From NCBI GenBank assembly GCA_023384315.1, contig JAHDWY010000248.1, forward strand, positions 1 through 6,900: a stretch of DNA of 6,900 bases, read 5' to 3'. Of the stretch, positions 1 to 6,300 are shown in pieces. Both the position numbers and the translations under genes were made by a program. This DNA comes from Candidatus Hydrogenedentota bacterium (GTDB taxonomy: Bacteria > Hydrogenedentota > Hydrogenedentia > Hydrogenedentales > SLHB01). Position 1 is the first letter of the stretch. Each line of letters starts with the position of its first letter. The notes beneath the pieces were generated by a model. It was given only the letters and a program-made list of their open reading frames with translations, searched no databases and had not been told where the DNA came from.

Positions 1-173
1 GCAAACCACAGCCAGCGGTTGCGATTCCCCAGGCGCAACGCAATGAGCAACACATCCGGCGGAATCGGGAACACGCTGGACTCCGCGAATGCCAGGAGAA
101 AGAGCGCGATCCCGCCATAGGGCGTGGATGCCCACTTCAATACCCAGTCGTACAGACCTCGAAGCAGCTTCAA
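1..173 (-). CDS. YqaA-family (DedA/VTT-like) inner-membrane protein, 5' part only
   Basis: Read on the minus strand, the frame opens at TTG (173-171) and stays open to the window edge, giving 57 residues; the C-terminal part lies outside. The TTG is chosen because GGAGAAGGG (189-181) sits 7 bases upstream and no ATG is available; the frame upstream of it reads unlike protein. The visible part has an amphipathic N-terminus (KLLRGLYDWVLKWAS), then a hydrophobic stretch at about residues 19-31, then the diagnostic block FAESSVFPIPPDVLLIAL (residues 29-46), matching the FAESSxFPIPPD motif of COG1238/YqaA proteins. Members are integral inner-membrane proteins related to the DedA/VTT superfamily, whose known members include lipid scramblases/flippases; the substrate of YqaA proteins is not settled. 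It lies 37 bases behind surE on the same strand, so co-transcription is likely. YqaA genes often sit near surE in proteobacterial genomes. Family call is firm; function is not. Confidence 0.85.
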   Translation of the reverse strand, partial: MKLLRGLYDWVLKWASTPYGGIALFLLAFAESSVFPIPPDVLLIALRLGNRNRWLWF

Positions 174-180
174 GCGCGTT

Positions 181-189
181 CCCTTCTCC
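181..189 (-). promoter_or_regulatory. Shine-Dalgarno site deciding the TTG start of the YqaA-family gene
   Basis: On the minus strand GGAGAAGGG is followed by a 7-base spacer (AACGCGC) and then TTG at 173-171. It is the only good ribosome-binding site between the surE stop and the conserved YqaA sequence, and it supports a TTG start directly in front of the amphipathic N-terminal helix. Confidence 0.7.
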
Positions 190-210
190 GATCGCCGGGA
201 TCGGGCGCCG

Positions 211-966
211 TTACAGCGACAATGCCCACTCGTTCAACGCGTTCAAGGCCCCGTAATTGGTGACGTCGCGGTGAAGCGGCGTTACGCTCACTTTCCGGTG
301 TTCGATGGCCTCGAAGTCCGTACCTTCTTCTTCCACATGGCTGGGTTCGGCCCCGCCGATCCAGTAATACGCGCCGCCGCGCGGGTCTTCGCGGCGCACG
401 ATCTCGTCCTGGTAATCCCGCTTGCCCATGCGCGTGACCGCCACGCCGCGCAGTTCTTCGTAGGGCAAGTCGGGCACGTTCACATTCAGAACCGTGTCCT
501 TCGGCAGCCGCTGCCGCAGCAACGATTCAGCCACCGCCCGGGCAACGCGTCCCGCCGTCTCCATGTGGACCGGCGAATACGACACATCCGACACGGCAAA
601 CGAGCAAATCCCGAGGAGCATCCCCTCATAGGCGCCCGCAACGGTGCCGGAGTACGTCACGTCATCGCCGAGGTTTGCTCCGGGATTGACTCCCGAAACC
701 ACCAGGTCCGGCTTGCGGGCCAGCAGGTCGCGCACCGCCAGCATGACGCAGTCCGTTGGCGTTCCGTCCACCATATACCAGCGCTCCCGCAGCTCGTGGA
801 CCCGTAAGGGCCGGTGCAGCGATACGCCGTGTCCAACCGCGCTCTGCTGACGGTCGGGAGCATAGACCCACACCTCGCCCAGCGGCTCCAGCGCATCGGC
901 GAGAATCTTGATTCCCGGCGCCTGGATTCCGTCGTCGTTCGTTACGAGGATTAGGGGTTTTTCCAT
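211..966 (-). CDS. surE: 5'/3'-nucleotidase SurE (survival protein, acid phosphatase)
   Basis: SurE is a cytoplasmic divalent-metal-dependent nucleoside monophosphate phosphatase, linked to stationary-phase survival and nucleotide salvage. The 251-residue product is full length for the family. The N-terminus ILVTNDDG places the metal-binding Asp pair at D11-D12; the other two expected metal ligands are S42 in the QQSAVGHGVS block and N98 in SGVNPGANLGDD, equivalent to D8/D9/S39/N95 of Thermotoga SurE. The conserved YSGTVAGAYEG segment follows at 105-115. I chose ATG at 966-964 over an in-frame GTG at 993-991 because SurE proteins begin 3-10 residues before the ILVTNDDG motif and GGTGGA lies just upstream of the ATG. 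The stop is TAA at 213-211; a YqaA-family gene starts 37 bases on. A good promoter lies at 1045-1074. Nothing is missing or unusual. Confidence 0.97.
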   Translation of the reverse strand: MEKPLILVTNDDGIQAPGIKILADALEPLGEVWVYAPDRQQSAVGHGVSLHRPLRVHELRERWYMVDGTPTDCVMLAVRDLLARKPDLVVSGVNPGANLGDDVTYSGTVAGAYEGMLLGICSFAVSDVSYSPVHMETAGRVARAVAESLLRQRLPKDTVLNVNVPDLPYEELRGVAVTRMGKRDYQDEIVRREDPRGGAYYWIGGAEPSHVEEEGTDFEAIEHRKVSVTPLHRDVTNYGALNALNEWALSL

Positions 967-1044
967 GAATTCCACCGGGGTTGGTCGAATCACTTGTTCG
1001 CGTGCGCCGGACAGGATTCCCTCTGCATACGCAGAAGCTCGCTA

Positions 1045-1074
1045 GATATAGCACAATAAATGGTAGAATCTCAA
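1045..1074 (-). promoter_or_regulatory. Sigma-70-type promoter for surE
   Basis: On the minus strand TTGAGA (1074-1069; four of six consensus bases) is followed by an 18-base spacer and TATATC (1050-1045). The TGC immediately before the -10 makes it an extended -10 element. Transcription would start near 1038, leaving a leader of about 70 bases before the surE ATG. This is a consensus match by eye; no experimental support is available. Confidence 0.55.
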
Positions 1075-1185
1075 ATGGGAGTCCCCATGGCGCTTAGGTC
1101 GGACGCCCGGATCGACTACAGATCCGTCCCCGGGATCGGGCCAATCTCGCTATTCGCACTTTAGCATGCAACGGTTCATCCGGTG

Positions 1186-1194
1186 TGTTATAAT
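1186..1194 (+). promoter_or_regulatory. Extended -10 promoter for the receiver gene
   Basis: TGT followed directly by a perfect TATAAT (1189-1194) makes a textbook extended -10 element. The -35 region is poor: the best candidate, TGCAAC (1167-1172, spacer 16), matches only two of six consensus bases, which is tolerable for extended -10 promoters but may also indicate an activator. Transcription would start near 1201, giving a leader of about 165 bases before the response-regulator start. Confidence 0.55.
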
Positions 1195-1295
1195 CCCGTC
1201 GAGCCCATGAGGGTGTTTACGACCGGATCTCGGGGGAAGGACAAAACGACCCCTTTCGCGAAGGTATCGCGCGGATTGCTCGGGATGAGTGGATT

Positions 1296-1338
1296 CTAGG
1301 TAGTCTCCTGGTGTAGACTTGGGGGGATAGACTACTAG
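1296..1338 (+). repeat. Inverted repeat in the receiver-gene leader
   Basis: The left arm (1296-1306, CTAGGTAGTCT) pairs with the right arm (1329-1338, AGACTACTAG) over 10 base pairs with one bulged G and a 22-base loop. A second AGACT copy inside the loop (1315-1319) could pair with the same AGTCT (1302-1306), giving a smaller alternative hairpin. There is no T-run after it, so it is not a simple terminator. It lies 26 bases before the start codon and could be an operator or RNA structure; role unknown. Confidence 0.5.
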
Positions 1339-1364
1339 TGCGCCAAGAAGGACAATAAGGCACG

Positions 1365-1745
1365 ATGAGCAAGCCGCGATTGTTGGTAGTGGACGACGAA
1401 GAGCACATTCGCTTCGCCCTCCACCGCTGGTTCGAAGCCTGTGGTTTCGATGTGGATCTTGCCGAAGACGGTGACATCGCGGTGGGGAAGTGCAAGTCCC
1501 GGAACTACGACGTCATCACGATGGATCTCGTCATGCCGCGCATGGACGGCGTGGCCGCCATTAGCGCCATCCGCGATCTCGATCCCCATGTGCCCATCCT
1601 GGTGTTTTCCGGTTATCACGAGAAGGCTTCGGAAGCCGTCGAGACCGGCGCCACCCGCACCCTTGCCAAACCATTGACCCTGCACGAGCTGGAACGCGAA
1701 GTCCGCAGCGTCATGGTCGATCGGCGTCACCCATCGAGAGACTAA
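1365..1745 (+). CDS. Stand-alone receiver-domain response regulator (CheY/Spo0F-like)
   Basis: The 126-residue product is a single receiver domain with no output domain, the usual size for single-domain regulators that act by phosphorylation-dependent binding to a partner or within a phosphorelay. Acid pocket D10-D11 (VVDDEE), phospho-acceptor D54 (ITMDLVMPRMDG), switch Ser S82 (VFSGYH) and the invariant Lys K102 with P103 (LAKPL) are all in place. The position normally occupied by a Phe/Tyr switch residue just before the KP motif is T99 (GATRTLAKP), a less common substitution. The start is ATG at 1365, with a weak AAGG four bases upstream. No histidine kinase or other partner is encoded in the window, so its pathway is unknown. 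The next gene begins 94 bases downstream on the same strand, but a shared function with that symporter is not demonstrated. The domain call is firm; the biological role is open. Confidence 0.93.
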   Translation: MSKPRLLVVDDEEHIRFALHRWFEACGFDVDLAEDGDIAVGKCKSRNYDVITMDLVMPRMDGVAAISAIRDLDPHVPILVFSGYHEKASEAVETGATRTLAKPLTLHELEREVRSVMVDRRHPSRD

Positions 1746-1775
1746 GGTCCCGCCCCTTTACAACCGTCTCCGTTC

Positions 1776-1804
1776 TTGCATTTTTCGCTCCGGCACTCTA
1801 GGCT
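1776..1804 (+). promoter_or_regulatory. Weak candidate promoter before the symporter gene
   Basis: TTGCAT (1776-1781; four of six bases) with a 17-base spacer is followed by TAGGCT (1799-1804; three of six). Spacing is ideal but the -10 is poor. It would start transcription near 1811, about 30 bases before the ATG at 1840. Read-through from the receiver gene is an equally good explanation, as no terminator is visible between the two. Confidence 0.25.
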
Positions 1805-1839
1805 GCACCAAATCTTGTGTGCGCGACCTGGAAGGCTCC

Positions 1840-3264
1840 ATGAAGCGAATCGATCTGCACTATCTGATCCTCATGGGCATGGGAATCGGCCTCGTGGCAG
1901 GATTCGCCCTGCACCTCTGGGGCGATCCCAAGTCGGCCGGTTTTCAACAGACCATTTGGTGGTTGGATCTGCTCGGCAAGGACGTTTTCATCGGCGGCCT
2001 GAAGATGATCATCGCGCCGTTGATTTTCGCCTCCATCGTAACGGGCGTAACCAGCCTGCCCAGCATGACCGAAATCGGCGCCGTCGGGCTGAAAACCTTC
2101 CTCTATTATTTCAGCACGACCGGCATCGCCGTCGCCATCGGTATCGTCGCGGTGATGATCGTACAACCTGGACACCGCGACGCTTCCCAGAACGTGCGTG
2201 AAGAGCGGGTTGCTGTTATGGACGAGTACCGGGACCTGTACCAGGAGCGCACTGGCAACGATCCCGAGGCGCCCGAGAACCGGGTCGATTACCTCGCCTT
2301 CGTCAGCCAGCGGGACGGCGAGCAGATCTCCGCGTCCGAGTTTCGCGAGAAGTTTGGGGCCATGCAGGAGGCCGAATCCCGCGGGCCAGGCGAACTGTTC
2401 CGGCAAGGGCTGTTGTTGCCGATTCTGTCGAATCCGTTTACCGCCTTGTCCGAATCGCCGCCGAACACCTTGGGCATCATCTTCTTCGCGTTGTTGACGG
2501 GCATTGCCTGTCTGGCCGTCGGGACCGCGGCGGAGCCGGTTGTGGGATTCTTCCGCGGATTCAACGAGATCATGATGACCATTACGCTATGGCTCATGCG
2601 GCTCGCGCCCGTTTCCATCGGCTGTATTATCGCCTCCATGATCGCCACGCTGGGGTTTGATGCGCTGCAATCCCTGGGTTGGTACTGCATGACCGTCATC
2701 GGCGCCATCGGCGTGCATGTCCTGGTCATCCTGACGCTGGTTGCCGTCGTGGGGCGCATGTCCCCCTTCGCCTTTCTCAAAGGCATACGCGACGCGTGGC
2801 TCATCGCGTTCACCACGACCTCGTCCGCGGCGACCTTGCCCGTCACCATCCACCGGACCAAGGAAAACCTGAAGGTATCCCCCAAGGTGGCGGACTTCAC
2901 GCTGCCCGTCGGCGCCACGATGAATATGGACGGCACGGCGCTCTACGAAGGAGTGGCGATAATCTTTTTGATCCAGATGTACGGCGGCCTGGACGACGTG
3001 CTCGTCAGTCTGTCCGGCATCAACCTCTTCATCATCTTCGTGACCGCCGTGTTCGCGTCCATCGGCGCCGCGGCCGTTCCAAGCGCGGGCCTCATCACCA
3101 TGGCCATCGTCGCCAGCGCCGTGGGGTTGCCGCTCCATTACATCTACATCATCTACGCCGTCGATCACCTGCTCGACATGTTCCGCACCTCCACCAACGT
3201 CATGGGCGACGCCGCCGGCGCCGTCATCGTCAACCGCCTCGAAGAAGGCCGATTGGGCACATAG
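1840..3264 (+). CDS. Dicarboxylate/amino acid:cation symporter (GltP/GltPh family)
   Basis: A secondary transporter of the DAACS family, importing acidic amino acids or dicarboxylates with Na+ or H+ across the inner membrane. ATG at 1840 (GGAAGG four bases upstream) gives 474 residues; an in-frame GTG at 1819 has no ribosome-binding site. Membrane segments lie at about 8-27, 48-73, 86-111, 209-228, 244-272 and 280-306. HP1 carries TTTSSAATLP (325-334), TM7 carries NMDGT (362-366), HP2 carries SIGAAAVPSAG (407-417), and TM8 carries D442, D446, R449, T450, N453 and D457 in the pattern DxxxDMxRTxxNVxGD. These align with GltPh D390, D394, R397, T398, N401 and D405, favouring glutamate/aspartate; E. 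coli DctA, as I recall it, lacks the D394 and D405 equivalents. The TM3-TM4 loop, about 112-197, is some 50 residues longer than in GltPh, very charged, and should face the periplasm. Exact substrate and coupling ion are inferred. Confidence 0.95.
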   Translation: MKRIDLHYLILMGMGIGLVAGFALHLWGDPKSAGFQQTIWWLDLLGKDVFIGGLKMIIAPLIFASIVTGVTSLPSMTEIGAVGLKTFLYYFSTTGIAVAIGIVAVMIVQPGHRDASQNVREERVAVMDEYRDLYQERTGNDPEAPENRVDYLAFVSQRDGEQISASEFREKFGAMQEAESRGPGELFRQGLLLPILSNPFTALSESPPNTLGIIFFALLTGIACLAVGTAAEPVVGFFRGFNEIMMTITLWLMRLAPVSIGCIIASMIATLGFDALQSLGWYCMTVIGAIGVHVLVILTLVAVVGRMSPFAFLKGIRDAWLIAFTTTSSAATLPVTIHRTKENLKVSPKVADFTLPVGATMNMDGTALYEGVAIIFLIQMYGGLDDVLVSLSGINLFIIFVTAVFASIGAAAVPSAGLITMAIVASAVGLPLHYIYIIYAVDHLLDMFRTSTNVMGDAAGAVIVNRLEEGRLGT

Positions 3265-3358
3265 ATTGGTTTCGACCTATGGGTCCGGGTCTGGTGGATG
3301 GCGTACAATTGAGCGGTTGGCTTTTGTTGGTTAAAGACTACGGCTGAGGGAAGGAACC

Positions 3359-4024
3359 ATGACAAGCAAGACAAGAGTTCTCGCGTTGATCATCTTCACG
3401 GCGTTCTTTTCAGATCTTGCACTCTCGGAAATTGTTTGGGGTATGCCGCCGACTCATATTGTCGTCAGCGAACAGGCTCCAGAGCAAGACCAGATTGCCG
3501 CGAAGGAGTTCCAGCGTTTGTACAAGCTGCGCACGGGTACCGAACTCAAGATTTATTCCCAAGCGGGTCACAAAGGGGTACTCATCGGCCGAACGACCTT
3601 GAGAGAATATCCTCCCGTCCCGCCAGCCAGCGACACGCCGGGACTCCAGATAGGGCGAGGAGAGGACCGCGAGCATTACATACAAAAGGCTCTCCGGTTC
3701 AATTTTGATGATCTGGAACCGGGCGGGTTCGCTTATATGGCCACAGGGTGGGTAATGGATTATAAGCTGCTAATCGCCGGCAAGACACCGGAGGATACAA
3801 TTGCAGCAGTGTACGACTTTTGTGAACGGCATCTCGGGGTTAAGCGCCTGGACTCCGGTGAATTCGTGGCGTCGGAAGAGCCAGTCAAAGATTGGGGAGC
3901 AGCGAAGCGCGTAACTGGTCTGCGTCGCGAGGGGAATGCGGACTCGCCGTCGAGCACGAAGGCTGGGTTGGCAGAGACCGCGGAAACGGCCGGTTCTCCA
4001 TCGGATTCTAAATCGCAGAATTGA
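3359..4024 (+). CDS. Secreted protein with a DUF4838/GH67-like N-terminal domain, possibly truncated
   Basis: The 221-residue product starts at ATG 3359 after GGGAAGG (4-base spacer). Residues 1-23 look like a Sec signal peptide: basic start (KTR), hydrophobic core at 7-17, and ALS before E24 as a cleavage site. Residues 35-170 follow the layout of the alpha/beta domain preceding the catalytic barrel in DUF4838 and alpha-glucuronidase-like proteins: AAKEFQRLYKLRTGTELKI (48-66), GVLIGRT (73-79), then GGFAYMATG, LLIAG, and AVYDFCERHLGVKRLDSGEF (150-169). Those proteins normally continue for hundreds of residues into a barrel. Here only a low-complexity Ser/Ala/Glu-rich tail (about 180-221) follows, so this is either a free-standing domain or the remnant of a larger gene. 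Two sampled 60-base lines were 52-53% GC against 57-62% for two in thrS, and ATA and AGA codons appear. A periplasmic or exported glycan-related role is inferred from the family only; no catalytic residues can be assigned. Confidence 0.65.
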   Translation: MTSKTRVLALIIFTAFFSDLALSEIVWGMPPTHIVVSEQAPEQDQIAAKEFQRLYKLRTGTELKIYSQAGHKGVLIGRTTLREYPPVPPASDTPGLQIGRGEDREHYIQKALRFNFDDLEPGGFAYMATGWVMDYKLLIAGKTPEDTIAAVYDFCERHLGVKRLDSGEFVASEEPVKDWGAAKRVTGLRREGNADSPSSTKAGLAETAETAGSPSDSKSQN

Positions 4025-4086
4025 CGGGGCTGCGGCACGGTCGGAGTCCACCGATTCGACCGGAATGATGTCAAAAACCGGGAAGA

Positions 4087-4116
4087 TCGACAACCCTTTT
4101 CGCCGCATTCTTTCAT
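4087..4116 (+). promoter_or_regulatory. Candidate promoter for thrS
   Basis: TCGACA (4087-4092; five of six consensus bases) is separated by 18 bases from TTTCAT (4111-4116; four of six). Transcription would begin near 4123, giving a leader of about 137 bases. In that case the 16-base palindrome at 4121-4136 sits on the start site and would act as a DNA operator rather than an RNA hairpin. A later start from TATTGT (4148-4153) cannot be excluded. Confidence 0.3.
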
Positions 4117-4120
4117 TTCT

Positions 4121-4182
4121 TGCCACGTTCGTGGCACAATTCGTCCCTATTGTTTCCCACAGCATTGTGCGACGGTTTTTTT
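4121..4182 (+). promoter_or_regulatory. thrS leader: overlapping hairpins ending in a T7 tract (attenuator candidate)
   Basis: Hairpin A is TGCCAC-GTTC-GTGGCA (4121-4136), a perfect 6-base-pair stem. Hairpin B pairs GCACAAT (4134-4140) with ATTGTGC (4164-4170) and is followed after GACGG by seven Ts (4176-4182). A and B share bases 4134-4136 and cannot coexist. Smaller alternatives are ACAAT/ATTGT (4136-4153) and CACA/TGTG (4158-4169). The 5-base gap between stem B and the T-run makes it a poor intrinsic terminator, and no T-box (AGGGUGGNACCGCG-like) or Thr-rich leader peptide is present. The layout suggests regulation of thrS by operator binding or attenuation, but this is inference. Confidence 0.35.
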
Positions 4183-4259
4183 GTCCCCCGCTGGGTGCGC
4201 ATGGTTTGCATCCTTTGTAAGGGGCGATTCTTGCAACAAGTGTGTTTTCAGGAGCTTCG

Positions 4260-6176
4260 ATGAGCAGCATTAGTGTGAAATTGCCGGATGGTTCCACCCG
4301 GGAGTTGGAATCGGGGAGTACCGCGCTGGACTTGGCCCAGAGCATTGGGTCGCGGTTGGCGAAGGCCGCCACGGGCGCGCGGATCAATGGCGAAGTGAAG
4401 AGCCTGCCGACCCCGCTCAACGACGGCGATACGGTCGAGATCCTGACCTTCGACTCCCAGGAGGGGCGGAACGTGTTCCGGCACAGCGCGTCCCACGTGA
4501 TGGCGTCGGCCATCATGCGGCTGCGGCCCAACACAAAGCTGGCTATCGGCCCGGCCATCGAAGATGGGTTCTATTACGACATCGACACCGATCCGCCTAT
4601 CTCGGAAGAGGACTTCCCCGCCATCGAAGCGGAGATGGAGAAGATCGTCAAGGCCGACGAGGCCTTCGAGCGGCAGGAAGTGGCGAAGTCCGACGCGCTG
4701 GACCGGTTCAAGTCGAATGACGACGTCTATAAGGTCGAACTCATCGAAGACCTGGAAGACGGCGCCATCACCTACTACCAGAATGGCGATTTCGTCGACC
4801 TCTGCCGGGGACCGCACCTGCCCTCCACGGGGCGAATCAAGGCCTTCAAACTGCTGAGCGTCGCGGGCGCGTACTGGCGCGGCGACGAGCGGCGTCCCAT
4901 GTTGCAGCGGATCTACGGGACCGCCTTTCCGAGCAAGAAGGAACTGGACGAGTATCTGAAGTTCCGGGAAGAAGCGGAGAAACGCGATCACCGCAAACTC
5001 GGCAAGCAACTTGATCTCTTCAGCTTCCATCCCGTCGGCCCGGGGTTCCCCTTCTTCCACCCCAAGGGCATGATCGTGCTGAATGCCCTCATGGAATTCT
5101 GGCGCGAGGAGCATCGCAAACGCGGGTACGACGAGATCCGCACGCCCATCATCCTCGATCGTATCCTGTGGGAGCAGTCCGGCCATTGGGACCATTACAA
5201 AGAGAACATGTACTTCACCCAAATCGACGAGCGCGATTTCGCGGTGAAACCCATGAACTGCCCCGGCGGCATGCTGGTGTACAAGTCCGATCTGCGGAGC
5301 TATCGCGATCTCCCCATGCGGATGGCCGAGGTGGGCACCGTCCACCGCCATGAGAAATCCGGCGTGCTGCACGGCCTTTCGCGGGTGCGCATGTTCACCC
5401 AGGACGACGCCCATCTCTTCATCACCCCCGAGCAGATCCGCGACGAGGTCATCGGCATCATCGATTTCGTGGACCACGTGTACAAGGCCTTCGGGTTCGA
5501 CTATCACGTCGAGTTGAGCACCCGTCCCGAAGATTCCATCGGCACCGACGAGATGTGGGAAACGGCGACGTCCGGGCTCCGCGACGCCCTCGAATTCAAG
5601 GGCATGGAGTACAAGGTTAACGAGGGCGACGGGGCGTTCTACGGTCCCAAGATCGACTTCCACATCAAAGACTGCCTGAAGCGATCCTGGCAGTGCGCGA
5701 CCATCCAGTTGGACTATGGCATGCCGGAAAAGTTTGATCTCGAATACACCGGCCCCGATGGAAACCGGCACCGTCCGGTGGTGATCCATCGTGTGATCTA
5801 CGGGTCCATCGAACGGTTCTTCGGCATCCTCATCGAGCATTTTGCGGGCGCGTTCCCGCTGTGGCTCGCGCCGGTCCAGGCCGTGGTGGTCCCCGTGGCG
5901 ACCGCCTTCGACGAATATGCGAAGTCCGTGCGCGACCGTTTGTTCGCGGCGGGGCTGCGCGTGGAAGTCGACGACAGCACGGAGACCATGAAGTACAAAA
6001 TCCGTGCCGCCCAGACCAAGCAGGTTCCCTACATGCTGGTCGTGGGCGAACGCGAGCAGGGAAGCGATTCCGTGGCCATTCGTCATCGCCGGAAGAGCGA
6101 CATGGGCACCGCCACCGTGGCGGAAGTCATTGCGCGGCTCACCGAGGAAGTGGCCACCCGAAGTCTCGACGAGTAA
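4260..6176 (+). CDS. thrS: Threonyl-tRNA synthetase
   Basis: Charges tRNA-Thr with threonine in the cytoplasm, using ATP, and hydrolyses mischarged Ser-tRNA-Thr. ATG 4260 has AGGAG five bases upstream and gives 638 residues (E. coli: 642); an upstream in-frame GTG at 4242 lies before that ribosome-binding site. Domain order is standard: TGS domain 1-63; editing domain with HSASH (H75, H79) and CRGPH (C182, H186); class II catalytic core about 245-535; anticodon-binding domain about 536-638. The active-site zinc ligands C334 (MNCPGG), H385 (QDDAH) and H510 (VVIHR) are present, as is motif 2 R363 (VHRHEKSG). Motif 3 lies at about 508-528. All editing and catalytic residues are intact, so the enzyme should be active and proofreading. 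infC does not follow, unlike the common thrS-infC-rpmI-rplT order; a REP-like hairpin and an unrelated gene come next. No duplicate or truncation is seen. Confidence 0.99.
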   Translation: MSSISVKLPDGSTRELESGSTALDLAQSIGSRLAKAATGARINGEVKSLPTPLNDGDTVEILTFDSQEGRNVFRHSASHVMASAIMRLRPNTKLAIGPAIEDGFYYDIDTDPPISEEDFPAIEAEMEKIVKADEAFERQEVAKSDALDRFKSNDDVYKVELIEDLEDGAITYYQNGDFVDLCRGPHLPSTGRIKAFKLLSVAGAYWRGDERRPMLQRIYGTAFPSKKELDEYLKFREEAEKRDHRKLGKQLDLFSFHPVGPGFPFFHPKGMIVLNALMEFWREEHRKRGYDEIRTPIILDRILWEQSGHWDHYKENMYFTQIDERDFAVKPMNCPGGMLVYKSDLRSYRDLPMRMAEVGTVHRHEKSGVLHGLSRVRMFTQDDAHLFITPEQIRDEVIGIIDFVDHVYKAFGFDYHVELSTRPEDSIGTDEMWETATSGLRDALEFKGMEYKVNEGDGAFYGPKIDFHIKDCLKRSWQCATIQLDYGMPEKFDLEYTGPDGNRHRPVVIHRVIYGSIERFFGILIEHFAGAFPLWLAPVQAVVVPVATAFDEYAKSVRDRLFAAGLRVEVDDSTETMKYKIRAAQTKQVPYMLVVGEREQGSDSVAIRHRRKSDMGTATVAEVIARLTEEVATRSLDE

Positions 6177-6275
6177 CTCCCGGACCATCGCCTGACGAAC
6201 GATAGTCGCCTTTGATTGGGCGAAGACGTTCAGGAAAAATACCACAATCTGTCGAACCGGAATCCCTGATTTCGA

Positions 6276-6295
6276 GGATACGGCAGCAGGTATCC
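6276..6295. repeat. Short inverted repeat next to the REP-like element
   Basis: GGATAC (6276-6281) and GTATCC (6290-6295) form a perfect 6-base-pair stem around an 8-base loop. It abuts the larger hairpin at 6301 and may be part of the same repeat unit. Copies elsewhere in the genome would show this. Confidence 0.4.
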
Positions 6296-6300
6296 GCAGA

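Larger units (their letters stand above)
967..1364. other. Divergent intergenic region between surE and the receiver gene
   Basis: These 398 bases contain no conserved protein frame. From left to right: the surE leader and minus-strand promoter (967-1074), a stretch with only a small imperfect hairpin (CGGATC 1108-1113 with GATCCG 1121-1126), a plus-strand extended -10 promoter (1186-1194), a possible 30-codon leader ORF (1207-1299), a small CGCGA/TCGCG hairpin (1257-1271), and a larger inverted repeat (1296-1338) just before the response-regulator gene. No tRNA-like cloverleaf or known riboswitch motif was recognised. The stretch 1081-1160 remains unexplained. Confidence 0.7.

Noticed and set aside
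124..807. A 227-codon plus-strand frame across surE
   Set aside because: It is antisense to surE, whose catalytic motifs are all present. The translation is Arg/His/Pro-rich with no domain.
1101..1129. Imperfect hairpin GGACG...CGTCC in the divergent intergenic region as a small RNA or terminator
   Set aside because: The stem needs a 3-4 base bulge and has no T-run, and no promoter points through it convincingly.
1798..2406. Long minus-strand frames opposite the symporter (also 2289-2936 and 2587-3168)
   Set aside because: All are shadows of the symporter gene, whose transport motifs run through the whole region in the plus frame.
4131..4154. TGGCAC followed by a T-rich stretch, resembling a sigma-54 -24/-12 promoter
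   Set aside because: At the required spacing the -12 position reads GTCC instead of TTGC, so the GC doublet is missing.
4065..4220. A 51-codon frame (MMSKTGKIDNPF...) with a hydrophobic middle in the thrS leader
   Set aside because: The central stretch is membrane-helix-like, but there is no spaced ribosome-binding site, it spans the hairpin/T7 structure, and it has only two Thr codons, so it is neither a convincing small protein nor a Thr attenuation peptide.
4025..4259. Possible T-box riboswitch before thrS
   Set aside because: No AGGGTGGNACCGCG-like sequence is present, the leader is short, and no specifier-loop stem is apparent.
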